A stretch of 64,000 nt of DNA, taken from assembly GCA_021495925.1 (NCBI GenBank), contig JAKEKT010000019.1:124001-188000 (forward strand). Reading direction: 5' to 3'. Below are positions 1 to 12,773 of this stretch, piece by piece. The notes beneath the pieces were generated by a model. It saw only the letters and a list, made by a program, of their open reading frames with translations. It ran no database searches and was not told the DNA's origin. Numbering within the stretch: the first letter of the stretch is position 1; each line of letters begins with the position of its first letter. Position numbers and translations under genes: made by a program. Source of the stretch: Diplodia intermedia (lineage: Eukaryota > Ascomycota > Dothideomycetes > Botryosphaeriales > Botryosphaeriaceae).

Positions 1-1408
1 TTACGATTACAGAGAGCGGGTACGCGCAGCGGAAAGGTAGCACATGCGAGAGGCAGGCCGAAGTTCAGTGCAGCAGTAGTGAAAGGACAGATGGGGAAGC
101 AGCAACCGGCTGAGGGCAAAAGGGAGGCGAGCTGGCTGATGCGGTACATGGCTCATAAGAAGGAAAATAGAAAGCGTGCTAGCTGCCAGCGTCCGTGATT
201 CCAGAAAAACAATCCTTGCGGGCCACCACTGCAGAGAGCAGTCCCCCGTCACCACTGCGCTCTCGACGGTGGGTGGTGGACGGTGATGGCGACAGGGCCC
301 GTGCGCCGACTGCCACTGCAGGGGTGCGGCAGCAGGCGCGTCCAATCAGCCCCGGCAGCGGCCTCCAGCACAGGCATCGCCATTCATTTCGCTCAGCAGC
401 CGCATCGTGTCGCCGGAGCGGCGTCTGCCAATGAAGGCCGCAAGCTGTGTTTCGCGGCAGCTAATGCGCGTCACCTAGCTCGGTCGTCGCGCCAATCCGC
501 GGGCGCAGGTGCCTTGCCTCTTTCGCGCCCGATGATGGCTGTGCATGGCCACCCGGCCCCTCCGAGATCATCAGCTGTGGGCACACCATCCCGGCTGAGA
601 CATGTCGACGACACGCTGCGCCGCGAGCCTTGTGTGGATCGTCCTGGGATCATCGACGAAGTGGTGTTGAGGTGTTGTGGTGGGGGCGAGCGAAGCGAGC
701 GACCGCCCGAAGCGAGAGGCCAAACTGACTTGGCGTGACGGCTGACCACCACCTTGTCGATCTCAAACGCGTACATTGCGCTTCCGTCCGCCTGCCGTTC
801 GACTCTGTCTTCTCGGGACGTTTCAAACCGCTGATCGACTGCGTCAGGCGGGCAGATCCCGGCACTTCCCCACTCCCCCATTTCATGTCGTAGCACCAGA
901 AGTGCAGCTGCAGGCTGCTTGTGTTGCCAGAACCTATACAGCATCAGGAAGCTATGTGGCTGACCCTGCAACCATCCTCGAATGACTGGAAGAACGTCGC
1001 CGAGTTCTGGAAGAGGCATACCTAGTGCTGTCTTCGTGAGCGGCAAGACCTCGTTTCCCTGTGTGGTAGGTGCGAACATGGAAACACCATGGGCCTCTTT
1101 CCTGCATCGGCACGTCTGCCCCGACGCACATCTTGAATCTCCCGAGTCTTCACATCATCCAACTTGATATCCTCGTATCCATTTCCCCCTACTCACTGAA
1201 GCGCGGCCTTTTGCGTACGCGAAAGCCGTGCTTTCCCTTCACCCTTCGGCACAGCTCGCGCTACCTGGAGTAAGCGGACCAGCATTCCCATCTTGCCCTT
1301 TTTTTTCATCATATTACCCTTACCCTGGTCCAACAAGCAGCGTTTTGCCCCGAGGGCGACTGGTCCCCTCCCTCCCTCCCTCTGGTAATCGCATCGACAT
1401 CAAACACC
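1..1408. other. 5' intergenic region, no gene recognised
   Basis: Open frames of up to about 200 codons occur on both strands, but none resembles a known family or has convincing intron structure. The last 150 bases before the MFS start are pyrimidine-rich, as is usual in fungal promoters and leaders. Confidence 0.5.
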
Positions 1409-4400
1409 ATGGTCACGGCATATAGCACCGGTCCTGAAGACGCGTCGCATGGAGCTGGCAGCGATAATGTTCGGCGGCGCAGTACAACCTTCAGACATCG
1501 AGTGCTCAGGCAAATGTCCGCCGGAGACCACAAGGAAGACGCTGATTCCGCAGTCAACCCTGTTACCCGCAGACCGTCTTTGTTGAACTCCCCTAGAAGG
1601 AAGCTGCCCTGGCTTGATGGGAAAATCTCGTCTGACAAAGAGGGTCACCGGAAGCACCGACATGTTCCTGGAGAATTCGAGTCGGATGACGATACGTCTT
1701 GGACTCAACCATCGCCAGCACGCCCTGAGTCACCTCTACCCAAGCCATCGCTCAATCTGCATGTGCCACACAATCCAAGCTCGGTCTACACCCCCTCAAT
1801 GTACAGCACCGATGCGGTTAGCGGAGCGAGCATCGGCCCTCCCGTCCAGACCCCGAGACCACACAGATCGTACGAAGCTCTGATTTCCCCACCTGCGATG
1901 CCTACAAATGCAGCGCCTGAGACTGGAAATAAGATCTCGTCGCGTCATGCAAGAAGAACGGATTCTCTTCTTGGAGACTCGGCAATAAGCGGGCCCAAAT
2001 TGCGGGCTCCGCCAACCTTGAAGCCAGTTGCTCCCGTCCCAATCACGCCTGATGAACCGCGAGTGTCAGGCGTTGAGTCAGCCCGTCCGTTGCAGCCGGC
2101 ACCCGCCGAGGCCGGGCTTGAAAGGGCAATTGGTAGTATGGCAACCCTCATACAAATAATTCCGCCCATCATCTTGAGTCTAACGGTGTTTCTGAAGTGC
2201 TGGAAGATGCCGCGAGATCTCTGAAGAAGACCCCCTCACCGGCATCAAGAATGGACCCTCTGCTAGTGTCTGACTCCTTGGACACCTCTTCCGACGAGAC
2301 ACCTACCGAGCTGGAAACATCTTTGAGCCCAAAGACCGGCAACTCCTCTCACAGGATATTGCTACGCGCACATTCGTCAGAGAATGCGCATCCCGTCAGT
2401 TCCAGTCATACCCACAGAGACGCATCGGTCTCGTCTTCAAATATCCGATCATCTCGTCCAACTTTAATAGTACTGACTCAAGACAGTCCCATGAACGTAA
2501 CTCTGCCGACCCAGTCGTCACTGACTGGGCATACGCCGAAGCAAAGAAACAGACTCGCCTTAGCAGCCCTTCCCTGTCTTCGATCTCGACGACAACGAGC
2601 ACATCAAGCGATGTCCAGCAACAACCAAGTCCACATTGGAGAGCATGGCACAACAACATAAAGCGCCAAGTTGGCCCCTCCTCCATCGACCGCCACGTGC
2701 ACTCGAACCGATCGCCACCTACCAAGAAGGAAGTCCATGATCACATCAAGCGCCACGGAGTTCCACCAACGCCTCAAAGAAGCAGTTCTTTGAAACACCG
2801 GAAGGTTGACATTCCCGCACATCAACATTTCCAACGCTTTCGGGCCCCTCAAAACACCCAGCAGATCCGAAACCGACGGAAAGAGCGACGCAGCGAGAAG
2901 CGGGACCGTTCCGGCGGGCACAAACGCCACAAGCCTCCACAGCCGTGGGATGACCTGAATGCAGAATCTTCCAAAGGGCTCGGCATGGGCCACCCGGCTC
3001 GCACCCATGTGAGTTACCGCGGGGCTGAAGGATTGGACGTTTTCCAGCGTCAGCGCCGCGAGCCCATTGCAAGAAATTGGGGCACTGCCAAGAAACGCAT
3101 CACGGCTACTGTTGCATGCATCAATACTGCCTTGGTGGGATTTCTGATCGGGGTCTATGTCAGTACCCGTTCAGTTCTCGTGTAATTTCCTCTGATTTGG
3201 AATAGGCTGGCGAAGTACCTCGGATCCAATACGCCATTGCCGATCAGGGACACTTCGCCATCCTGGGAAATGTGGTGTGAGTGAAACCCCCCATCTGTAC
3301 AATTGTACATGCTGAACGAACAGTCTGTACCTGGGGCTCGCCATCTCAACATTCTTCTGCTGGCCCTTGCCGCTACTTCACGGCCGCAAACCTTACGTTT
3401 TGGGATCTCTCGCCATTCTATTACCGCTCCAATTCCCACAGGCACTGGTGGTCGGCACTGCACGTGATCCGGAGACGCACCTTTATCGAGTAGGACTTCT
3501 TCTTCCTCGAGCTTTCTCCGGCCTTGTTCTTGGTTTTGCCCACGTCAACTTCATTGCTACGCTCCTCGACCTTTTTGGCGCATCTCTTCAAGCCGCAAAC
3601 CCTCATGAAGAACTGGTCTTTGTTAACGACGCTCGCCGCCATGGCGGAGGAATGGGACTTTGGCTGGGCATCTGGGCCTGGTCCTTCCTGGCCAGCATTG
3701 CCGTCGGCTTCATGGTCGGGGCGGTACTGATCAACAGCATAGATCCCTCTTGGGGCTTCTACATTGTGGTCATCATGATCGCATCTGTACTCATCTTGAA
3801 CGTGCTTGCGCCGGAGACACGAAAAGCACGCTTCCGACGCTCGGCCATTGAACTAATCGACCCCAACTCCGAGTACGTGTACCAGCGCATCGTCCGAGGC
3901 GAGATCAAGCTGCACATATCCCCGGAGGGACCAGACTGGTGGGGCCAGGAGGTCGCCGCCGGCGTCTGGCTGAGCATCCACATGTACTTCCAACTGGGCT
4001 TCAGCGTTCTGGCCATGTACATCGCCTGGATCTACGCCCAATTCGTCCTCGTCATCGTGGTAAGCCAGGCCCCCACACCCATCCCCAAAACACCACACCA
4101 CTAAGAACCACTAAACAGCTCCTCGGCGCCCTCCTCTCCCGCGAATACCGCTGGCACCCGCAATACGTCGGCGCGGGCGTGACCTCCCTCGCCATCGGCG
4201 CCCTCCTCGCCATCCCCCTCACCAAAGCTGGTCTCTTCAGCCGCGAGCGCACGCGGGGTCCACGCACCGACAGCATGACATTCCAGCCGCAAATAACATG
4301 GACATCGCACATGACGCGCCGCATCATCTTCACGACGCTGCTCCCGCTCGCGGGGCTCGCCTACACGCTGTCCTCGGCGGGCCCGCGCCGCGTCCCAGCC

Positions 4401-5096
4401 ATCCTCCCCATCCTCTTCGCCGCCCTCGTCGGCTTCCTCTCCGCCCTGGCCTGGGCCGAGACGCACGGCCTCGTCTTCGAGGCGTTCGACACGTGCGACC
4501 TGCAGCCGGGCGCCAACACGCGCCACCGGCTGCAGTCCATGGCCGACGTCGACCGCCGCCGGCGCACCGCCTACTCGGCCTTCCCCCGCGTCGCCGCCGG
4601 CGTCGCCGTCGCGCACACGTGGGCGTTTCTGCTCGCGGCCGCGGCGACGGCCGTGGGCGGCGTGCTCACCAGGCGGCTCGGCGCGCAGACGAGCACGGGG
4701 GTCGTCGCGGCCGTCCTGGCGGCGTTGACGGCCGCGCTGACGGCGGTGCTGTGGCGGTGGCGGCGGGTCGTTGTCATTCCCGACGGGGTGTTTGGAGATC
4801 ACGGCAGTCGCGGTGGCGGCGTGCGCTCCACGGGGCACGATAGGTTGGAACGGAGCGGCGAAGAGGAGAGTTGGCGCGCGGCCGTGATGGGCGGCGGTGC
4901 GAATTGCGGGCTCGACGACGCGCTGGCGGAGAAGTTTGCGGGCGACTTCGGCACGCGGCCCGCGGATTGGAAGCCCGTCATCATTGGCAATCCGTCGGGG
5001 CGGGTGCGCAGGGTCAATGTGTTGGAGCTGGGCAGGTGGAGTCGGTGGAGTGAGATCAGGCGGCTGAATGGGCTGTTGCCGTCGAGGGATGATTGA
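1409..5096 (+). CDS. MFS transporter with about 510-residue N-terminal extension
   Basis: Predicted plasma-membrane major facilitator superfamily transporter; the substrate is unknown. My model has six exons: 1409-2135, 2198-2394, 2487-3158, 3206-3276, 3324-4059 and 4119-5096, giving 1126 residues with the frame kept throughout. The first ~510 residues are Ser/Pro/Arg-rich, without membrane segments. The first hydrophobic helix ends near residue 532 (ALVGFLIGVY). It is followed by GEVPRIQYAIADQ and the MFS motif-A region PLLHGRKPYVLG near residues 570-582, then further hydrophobic helices. The last four introns or junctions are well supported (GTCAGT, GTGAGT and GTAAGC donors). The first two introns (2136-2197 with CTAAC and AAG acceptor; 2395-2486 with CTGAC) are inferred from splice signals and frame continuity only. 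The protein ends in a basic and acidic cytoplasmic tail. The nearest functional class could be DHA1-type drug or polyamine exporters, but this cannot be told from sequence alone. Confidence 0.8.
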
Positions 5097-6162
5097 GCCG
5101 GTTGAGCGGACTGATCGGACTGGTCTGAGAAGGCTGGGGTCGGTTGTTTGGTTGGAGGGTGTTGTGATGGGGAAAGGAGAGGAAGGGGGATGATTGTTAT
5201 GCTGGTAGATTGGACCCTGTGCGGTCGATGATTCTTCTTAGCTGTTGTCTATCAATATTCAACCGCCTCCTTGCGAGATACATACACCCACTATAAGAGG
5301 ACTCTGCTTCGGCGAAACGAGACAACGGATTAATACGCATTGTCGGGCAAGCGGTGAAGGGGCAAAGGATTGACCAATAATCTACGTGTACATCATTTCC
5401 GATTGCTTCACTGTCGCTCGTCGTTCTCTTGTACTGCTTTTCATGCTTATCCACCTTACTGTTACTTCGCGTCTTTTCGTAAACGGGAGCAATCAAAGCG
5501 TGATAACTAGGCAACCCCAATCTTCGCAAGGGAAAGGTTGTGTTAAGAGAGTAAAATGAAAATAAAGGCATGAGAAATATCCAGACAGAAAGTCGTTCGT
5601 CTAGCAATTCACCGGATGTTTTTTTTTTTTCGCCCACGAGCGGCTACAAGGTTTTGCAAAAACGCTATTATTTCTCCTCCTGCAACGCAATTGCATGAGT
5701 ATACAGTGGAGCCTTTTGGCGGCCGACAACGACCTATGACGCAATCATGCGTGCGTGTTGGGGAGTGATGTGTGAGCACCATGATGGCCGCCGCCGCTGG
5801 GACAGCAGGTAAAAGTAACTACCATGGTGACCCCGAACTACTGGCTCAACCATACCCCAACACTACGCATTCCCACGACGTCCCGTCTCCACAACACGTC
5901 CTCACTACACTCTGTCTCTACCGCAGTTCTCACGACCTTTCACATGAGCTTCATTCTGCATATTACACAATCACTCGACATCGCTCAAAGACTCATCTGT
6001 ACCGATCATTCTTCATCATTGCACTCGTAAACAACCTATCTCTACCTACCCAATCTCATATGCGGGCTAATCCAGAGGACTAGCATCCCTCAATACACCA
6101 GTTCGTGAAGAAGGGTGGAGAATGGGAGAGGTGGAGAGAAGAGGGGTGGGGAGGGGCGGCGT
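5097..6162. other. convergent intergenic region
   Basis: This lies between the ends of the MFS and Het-C genes and should hold both 3' UTRs. It is more AT-rich than its flanks, with a T-run near 5620-5630. Short frames at 5772-6083 have no recognisable product. Confidence 0.6.
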
Positions 6163-9100
6163 TTAATATCCGCTGCCTCCATATCCGCCACCACTACCGT
6201 AGCCGCCCTGGCCGTAGCCCTCACGACGACGGCTGCCGTACTCGTCCTCGTCTTCGAATCCGCCGGGCATGCGGTCACGGCCGCCGCCGCCGCCGAATCC
6301 GCCACCGCCACCGCCGCTGTACTCCTCACGGGGCGGGGGGCGCTCACCATAACCACCACCACCGTATCCACCGCCTCCGCTGTACTCGGAGCGGCCGCCG
6401 TAGCCACCGGACTCACCACCGTAGCCGCTGCTCTCCTGGCCGTAGCCGCTGCTCTCCTGGCCATAGCCGCTGCTGCCGCCTCCGTAGCCGCTGCTGCCGC
6501 CTCCATAGCCGCTGCCGCCACCGTAGCGCTCGCGAGAGCCAGAACGGCGACGGGAACCGGAACGACGGCGCTCGCCGGAACGACGACGCTCTCGGGAGCC
6601 GGAACGACGCCTGTGTTTTTTGCTATCGTCAGAATCATCATCGTCTTCGGAACCGTAATCACCGCGCTCCTGCTTGCGACGCTTCTTCTCCTCCTTCTCG
6701 CGACGCTTCTTCTCCTTCTTGCGGCGCTTCTCGTCGTCGGAGTTCTCATCGTCCGAGCGACGACCCTTGTGCCTACATGCTGTCGGCGGGAGGAACGACA
6801 TGGGATAAAATGAAAGAGAATTGGTGCTTACCTGGACTCGGAAGAGTATTCGTAGCTGCTCTCCTCGGTGCGCGTCTGGTAGCTGCCCGAGCCATAGCTG
6901 CGCTGCTCGGAGCTGGCCTGGTAGTCGTAGCTGGAGCCGCCCTCGTTCCTGTGGCGGGAGTACTCCTCACGCTGACCGCTGCCGTCGTCATACTCAGTGC
7001 GGCGGTACTCAGACTGGTCGCCGCTACCACGGCGGCGGCTGGCGCTTTGGTCGTAAGATCCACCACCTCCATAGCTACCAGATCCAGACTTGTGGTAGGA
7101 GTCTTCGACTTCTTCCGACTTCTCCTCGTTTTCCATCACGTTGCTGATGGTGTTGCCAACGATGCCGCCCAGCATTCCTCCGAGGACGCCGCCGCCAACA
7201 GCCTCGCTGACGCCCGAGCCAATGTTGCTGGCGACCTTGTTCTGCTGGCCGCTGGAGCCACTGCCGCTGCCGCTGGCCTTAGCCATGCCAAGCGGCTTGC
7301 CACAGCCGTGGCCGGAGTCGTGGACTCCTTCCTTGTGGTTGCGTCCGCTCTCAACGCCCTCGCGGGACAGCTTCTCGCGGAGGTCCTCCTTCTCGCGCTC
7401 GCTCTTCTCCTCCCACCACTCCTGGACAACGCGGAACATCAGCTGACGGCCATCGCTGGCGCCATCGCGGCCCTGCTCGCGCTGAGCGGGGTGGTGGAAG
7501 ACACCGGTGACGATGCGGTCAAGCGTGCGGTCGACGTCGACGTTCTCATCGTCCCAGGCCTCGACGATCTGGGGAACGACCCACTTCAGGACCTGGGAAG
7601 CGATCTTGCCAGCGGGCTCGTTCAGGATGTTGCTGAAGTGGTCCTTGGACAGCATAGAGTGGGTGGGGTCGGAGCACTCGTCATCATTGAAGACAATGTG
7701 CTGCTTCTCGACAGAGGACTGGATGACCTCGGAAGAGCCGGTCTGAAGCTCAGACTTGACCTGCGTGAGGAGGGGCAGGATGAAGGGGGCGATAAGAGAG
7801 AAGACGAAGATGTTGATCTGGCTGGTGAACTCCTCGATGAGGTCGGGCAGAATGGGGAGGTTGTCAATGGCCTCGGAAACAGACTGCATGATCTCGTCGT
7901 GGAACTCCATGACGGGCAAGATCTGGCGGCGGATCTGCTCAGCCTGCTCAACGAAAGCCTCGGGCTCCTTGGGCGTGATCTCCATATTCTCCATCTGGCC
8001 AGCAGTGGCGTTGGCCTCGAGCTCGTCAGCCTTGCCAGCCTCGTCCTTGCCGCCGAACATGCCGTCGGGAAGCTTGCTGAGGAGATCCTTGACCATGCTC
8101 TTGGCTTCCGTGTTGCGCTGAGCATCGCTGATGGTGCCCTCAAGCTCCTGAATCTCAGACTGGGTGGCCTTGTCGTTGACCTCGCCCATGACGGAGTGCA
8201 GGAAATCAACACCACCGAAGGTACCAGTCACAATAGGGTAGATTTCGCGGTCGACACCCTCAACCCGGACCTTGGCGTTGCGGCCAACGTGGGGGAAGAC
8301 ATTGCTCTCGCCAAGGGTACGGAGGCAAAGTTCGGTGAAGTTGGAGTGAGCAGAGTAATCTGGAAGCCGAATCAGTAAGCCATACCCAAGCGTTGTAGAA
8401 ATCCGAGTTACTCACCCTCAAGACAATGGCAGCCGGTACCGAGAAGCCTCAGGGCCTCGTACAAATCATCCTTGTTTCCGTTCTCGTTGTAGCGGCGGGC
8501 GAGCTTGATCGAGCGGCTGAAGAGCTTGCGGACGAGACCGGCAGAGGTCTCGATGCCGGCATCTTCGTTGGCAATATAGTTCTTCAGACCGGTGCGCTCA
8601 TCAATGCCGAGCTCAACGCTTTCGTCGACCGGACCACGAAGACGTTGGTCGTACTCGCGAGCATCCAAGTTGTCCGCGTAGTCCTTGGGGTTGTCAATGT
8701 GCTCTTCGGGGCTGTTCAACGGGTTAGCGTGTGTCAAAGTGCGAGAGGTGGGTCTGAGCGTACCGGTAGCAGCCAAGACGTTCAGCGGTGACTTCAAACT
8801 CGCCAGTGCCGTATCCGAAGGTCATGAAGCCGAGGATCCAAAGCAAGAGCCTGATGGCCTCGGCGCTGACCATCTTGAGAGCGCCGACCTGTGCAGGAGT
8901 CACGTCAGCGGGTTTCCATCATCGAACCGCGGCCACCGAGCTGTGGGCTGAGTGAAAGCGGGACTGAAGCTGTGCCTGGGTGAAGAGACTTACATCAACG
9001 GCCTGGGAGTAATCGCGGAGCCAATTGCCAAAGTAGACGCGCTTGACGTCCATCTTGGAGAACTTCTTGCCATTGCCGGCGCGGCCCATCAGAAGGGCGA

Positions 9101-9260
9101 GCAGGGTGTCCTCGATATCGCCATGGCGCCAGTTCTGGCCCTCGATCTTAGCGGTCGAGGCGATGTTACCGGCACCGAAGGCATGGGCGGGGCGTGCCAG
9201 GCAGATCAGCAGCACCACGCACGAGAGGAGGAAGAGAGGGGAGAGCCGAAGTGTCGGCAT
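6163..9260 (-). CDS. het-C: Heterokaryon incompatibility protein Het-C
   Basis: Homologue of the Neurospora HET-C protein, a secreted or membrane-associated factor whose allelic differences trigger vegetative incompatibility in that species. Five exons (9260-8994, 8888-8764, 8711-8416, 8359-6832, 6772-6163) give 941 residues, close to the Neurospora length. Residues 1-27 are a clear signal peptide (hydrophobic core, end at PAHA). The conserved N-terminal block follows, with NWRHGDIEDTLLALLMG, then YFGNWLRDYSQAVDV and LGCYRPEEHID. The middle part is the Het-C family domain. From about residue 640 the protein becomes low complexity: Gly-rich SGSGS, then a Lys/Arg/Glu block (about 760-790), an Asp-rich patch, Arg-Ser repeats, and finally Tyr-Gly-Gly repeats up to the C-terminus. 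The start was chosen for the signal peptide; an upstream ATG in frame would place it internally. Intron 4 uses the acceptor CATGTAG rather than the GACAG seven bases earlier, because only that keeps the frame. Whether it acts in incompatibility here is unknown. Confidence 0.93.
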
Positions 9261-10075
9261 GGTGGGCACAGCGGGTGCGTCAATGCAAAGGAAATAGATA
9301 GGATGTGTATGCAGGTGTTGGGGTTCAGGCAAGACACAGGTGGGCGAGGCGGAGGGGAGGATGAAGAAGAGGGCAAGCTCGTGGAAAAGCTAGGCGCTGT
9401 CGTGGTAACCGCCCAAGCTCGAAGGAGGGGCACGCAAGCACAAGCACAGCTGGGCCGGATCGACCGTGCTGAGACACTTGCGCCTGGCCAGCAAGCTTCC
9501 CAGTCGCCGCGCTTGGCACGCTTGGCACGACGTAATGGCCACGGCTTGTCCGGCGAAGACGGCAGCCTGCTTCTCGAACACGTCCCTGGCGCGCGCAGAC
9601 GGACGCGCCTGTGGTGCTGTCTCTGTGCCTGGCTAGCTCCCCGCCTGCTGAGATCCTGTGCCCGTTGGACCCTTGGGGAGGGTGCTCGCCGGCCGTCGTG
9701 CCCCGCGTCACGGCCGTCGCACAGTTAGCGCGACGCGCTTCGACAGGGATGACACGAGTCAGCGGCCCGCGCCCACCTTCGCACTCGCCATCTTGCACAT
9801 GCTGATGCCGTGCGCCACACCGGTGACGGAAGTTCGGCAGCCGATAGCAGGCCTCACGGCACGCCGATTCGCGTTGTTGTTGGCCAGCCGCGTCCATTCC
9901 ATGTCATCGTGCGTTCTAAAAATGGTCTGCCACCGGCATTATTGGTTGGACGAGCGACAACGCGCCCACTAGGTATGAAACGTTTGCAGTGACGCGCTTA
10001 CCCACGGTTCTCCACAACGCGAGCCACCCCTGCCCAGCTGCGTCGTGATGAGACGACCTGGCTTGTGGATGTAAC
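9261..10075. other. intergenic region upstream of het-C
   Basis: Promoter side of het-C and 3' side of the Clr5-domain gene. Overlapping open frames on both strands (up to 190 codons) look like GC-rich noise, and none is recognisable. Confidence 0.5.
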
Positions 10076-12149
10076 TCACGCCAGCTGCACCGCGAACGTA
10101 ACCTTCCCTGCCGACATGTGTGCCAGGTACCCTCCCAGCTCCTCGTTGTCGTCAATTGGATAGTTCACTTCCCTGAAATCCTGTCCTTTGACCACTCCCT
10201 CGATCCGCACCGCGCTCGACCCTGGGTGCACCCTTGTGGCCAGCGCCCGCAGCTCCTCCATCGTGCCTGATGTCAGCGCCCCCAGCCAGATGCGCGGGTC
10301 CGTCTGGATCTGCGAGTGCGGATGCAGTCTGAAGTACACGGGTATTGATGTTGGTGCTGGATCCGTGTAAGCTGGCGCGTAGCTATACTCTCGTGCTTGC
10401 TGTTGTTGCTGGCCAGAAGAACCGGCTCCAGTGTAGTCTTGCTGCTGCTGATGCATTACTTGCTCATGATACGCTCCGCTCTCCTGGTGTTCACCGGCCA
10501 GGTCGTTGGCCGCCAGCAGAAGGGACGGGTCGATCTGGAGATCGCTAGCACTGTTCACTTCGGGTGCTGCCGAGGTGGCTGGTGTGGGTGTGGTCGGAGC
10601 ATATGCCGTTGGCGTCTTTTCCGGACTTTCTTGGGCGCTCTGAGACCTCTGCGTGCGAATAGGTGTCTGCATATGGCGCGGTGGAGCTGGCCCGGGGCCC
10701 GGTCCGGCATTGGCTTGCTTCTTCCGCAAGGGATCACGCTTTGCCTGGTCGTCTCGCAGCCGCTTCATGACATCGCGGCAGAGAACTTCCAGTGCCTTGA
10801 GCCGTTTCGTGTGCTGCGGATCCTGATCACCTTGTGTAACGATGCGCTGCAAAACGGGAGAGCCTGCAATCCACTGATCTTTGAGTTCCTGCCAGTGCTC
10901 GGGCCCTGTCTCTAGCTTGCTGCTGACGTGGTCAGCTTTGAGCATGTCATAAAATTGTCCCCGAATCAGCCTGCTCTCTTCCGGATTGACGCCTATGATG
11001 TTTTTCGCTTCTGCAATTGTCATCCTGCGTTCCATCGTGCGCATTCTCTTCGTAACATCGGTGCAAATGACATCCAGTGAGAGGGATTTTTGGTCAGGCT
11101 TTTCACCTTGTTCATCAATGAACTGCGTTCGGAGATGGTCGTTCTCGGCAATCAACCGATCTTTGACTTGCTGCCACTTGTCCGGCCCGGCAACGGTCTT
11201 CTTTACTACACCCTCTTCCTCGCAGATGGTCTGGAATTGATCACGTAGCTGGCGATATAGCTCGTTGTCCAAGTTCAGATAGGCCTTGCTCTCGTCAATG
11301 GTCGTCTCAGAAGGGAAGCGCGGTGGTCCTGCGGGGTCAGCAGGTAGACCCGCCCAGCCACGCATCCTGCGCCGACGTTTCCTGCTCCGCCAGCGCTCGT
11401 CGCTCTCTTGCTGTAGCTTTTCCATGCGTTCCTTCCTCTTCCGCAGAGTTTCAGGATCGGGTTCTGGTGATGGTTCTTCTAGTGCAGGGCCAGGAGTGTG
11501 TGGGGCTGCAGTTCCTTCATCGTCCTGTAGTATGTAAGGTCAGTATGGGATGTGATTGAGCTACGAGTCCCACCTACGGCAATTGCTTGCTGCAGTTCCT
11601 TCACAAAGGCCTCCGGATACGTATCGGCGGTCTGTGCTCCAGCTGTCGTGGTCGCTACTCCTTTCATTCCATTAGGCACCCTAAGCAGCCATCTGTTCTT
11701 TGCTCGAACACGCATGAGCTCACGCTCCTTGAGATCGAAGCCTTCATCGTTTAGAATTTGCAGCATGTCCCTCTGGTTTGTGTTCTTCTCCCAGAGCTCT
11801 TTGACGCGACCAACGAGCTCGGGGTTCTTGTGAGCAGGGTTCTGTTTGCTTGGGAAGTCCCATCGCTGTCGTGTTTGTGAGCAATTGTTAATCACACGTC
11901 GGCATCTTGGGCGATCAAAGCAACGAACCTTGAACTGGGTCTGGAACGCGCGTTTGCTATTGGCAGTTAGCACTCTCGCTTCGCGTTTGGGTAGAGTACG
12001 GTGGACCGTTGAGGCGGCGCAAAATCGACGACATACCTCGGTGTGAAATTCCTTGTTTTCCAAAAATCCATGACTTCGTCGAGGGACCTCTTCTCCTCGA
12101 CGTACATCCGATAGCACTCGGCCTCCTTCCCCTCCCAGTCGTACACCAT
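10076..12149 (-). CDS. Clr5-domain protein with internal duplication
   Basis: Probable nuclear protein. The first ~60 residues match the fungal Clr5 domain: start MVYDWEGKEAECYRMYVEE, then RSLDEVMDFW, and after splicing SKRAFQTQFKRWDFPSKQNP. Four exons (12149-12037, 11956-11929, 11865-11578, 11524-10076) give 625 residues; exon 2 is only 28 nt and the frame closes exactly. A second basic segment near residues 75-120 (LVGRVKELWEKN) resembles a degenerate second helix-rich unit. Residues 190-200 are an Arg/Lys block that could be a nuclear localisation signal. Residues ~233-305 and ~329-400 are two copies of the same helical unit, sharing RxQF, GPxxWQxxKD and DVxKRxR positions. A Gln/Pro-rich linker follows. 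A compact C-terminal stretch (about 538-625) starts VYFRLHPHSQIQ and alternates hydrophobic and charged residues like a small beta-rich domain. Clr5 domains are named after a fission yeast silencing factor; the role here is not known. Confidence 0.85.
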
Positions 12150-12773
12150 CTTGTCGGGCTGCCGTGGAACGAGTGGTTCGGTGAGAGGGTAAAGTGCGCT
12201 GTTGGTACGTTGGCGCGACCTGACGTTCGGCGGGCGCGTCTTACCTTTCGCGTTAAGCCCTTAGCGCGGGTTTCAGCTGATCACGTGTTTCCAAATCACC
12301 TTGCTTCCTGAACCAAACCACGACAGGAGGTTAACAAGCGCCTGGTACCATGAATAAGTTAGAGGTCCAGTCTCTTGACGTCGGGTCTTCGCCGCTCAGT
12401 ATGTGGCGGAGATGATTGTATTTGTTTGCTACCGTATCGGCCAATCAATAGAGCCAAGTGATATCAACCTTACACAACAGCGCGACTTGAAACCGGTTGC
12501 GCCCCAGAATCTAGGTCGCACAAGGCTTGGAGAGTCTTTATCAGTGGAATTGCACTACAGGTCCAAGAATAAGGGCCGTTAACTGAGTCTTGCATTACCG
12601 AACTACTGAAGATATACGAATGGAGAGGGTCGTGAGAAGTGAAGGAGCCAAAGCCAATGCATATCGCTAATTTACCAGGCGCGCCAGGGTCAAAGTCCCG
12701 TGCGGAATGGAGATGCATGTTGGTAGGAATCACGCTTCCTCCATATCCAAACTCCTTGCGAGAGCCGAGGGTT
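12150..12773. other. intergenic region upstream of the Clr5-domain gene
   Basis: This should contain the Clr5-gene promoter and the LC8 3' UTR. I see no additional coding signal. Confidence 0.5.

Noticed and set aside
2136..2486. apparent frameshift in the N-terminal part of the MFS gene
   Set aside because: Two introns with proper GT, branch and AG signals restore one frame over all six exons, so no lesion needs to be assumed.
4101..4838. 245-codon antisense frame opposite the MFS 3' exon
   Set aside because: Shadow of GC-rich coding sequence; the transporter frame has membrane helices and splice continuity.
6105..8378. 757-codon open frame on the + strand
   Set aside because: It is antisense to the Het-C exons, with low-complexity Arg/His and Ala/Leu content that mirrors the Het-C codons; no family resemblance.
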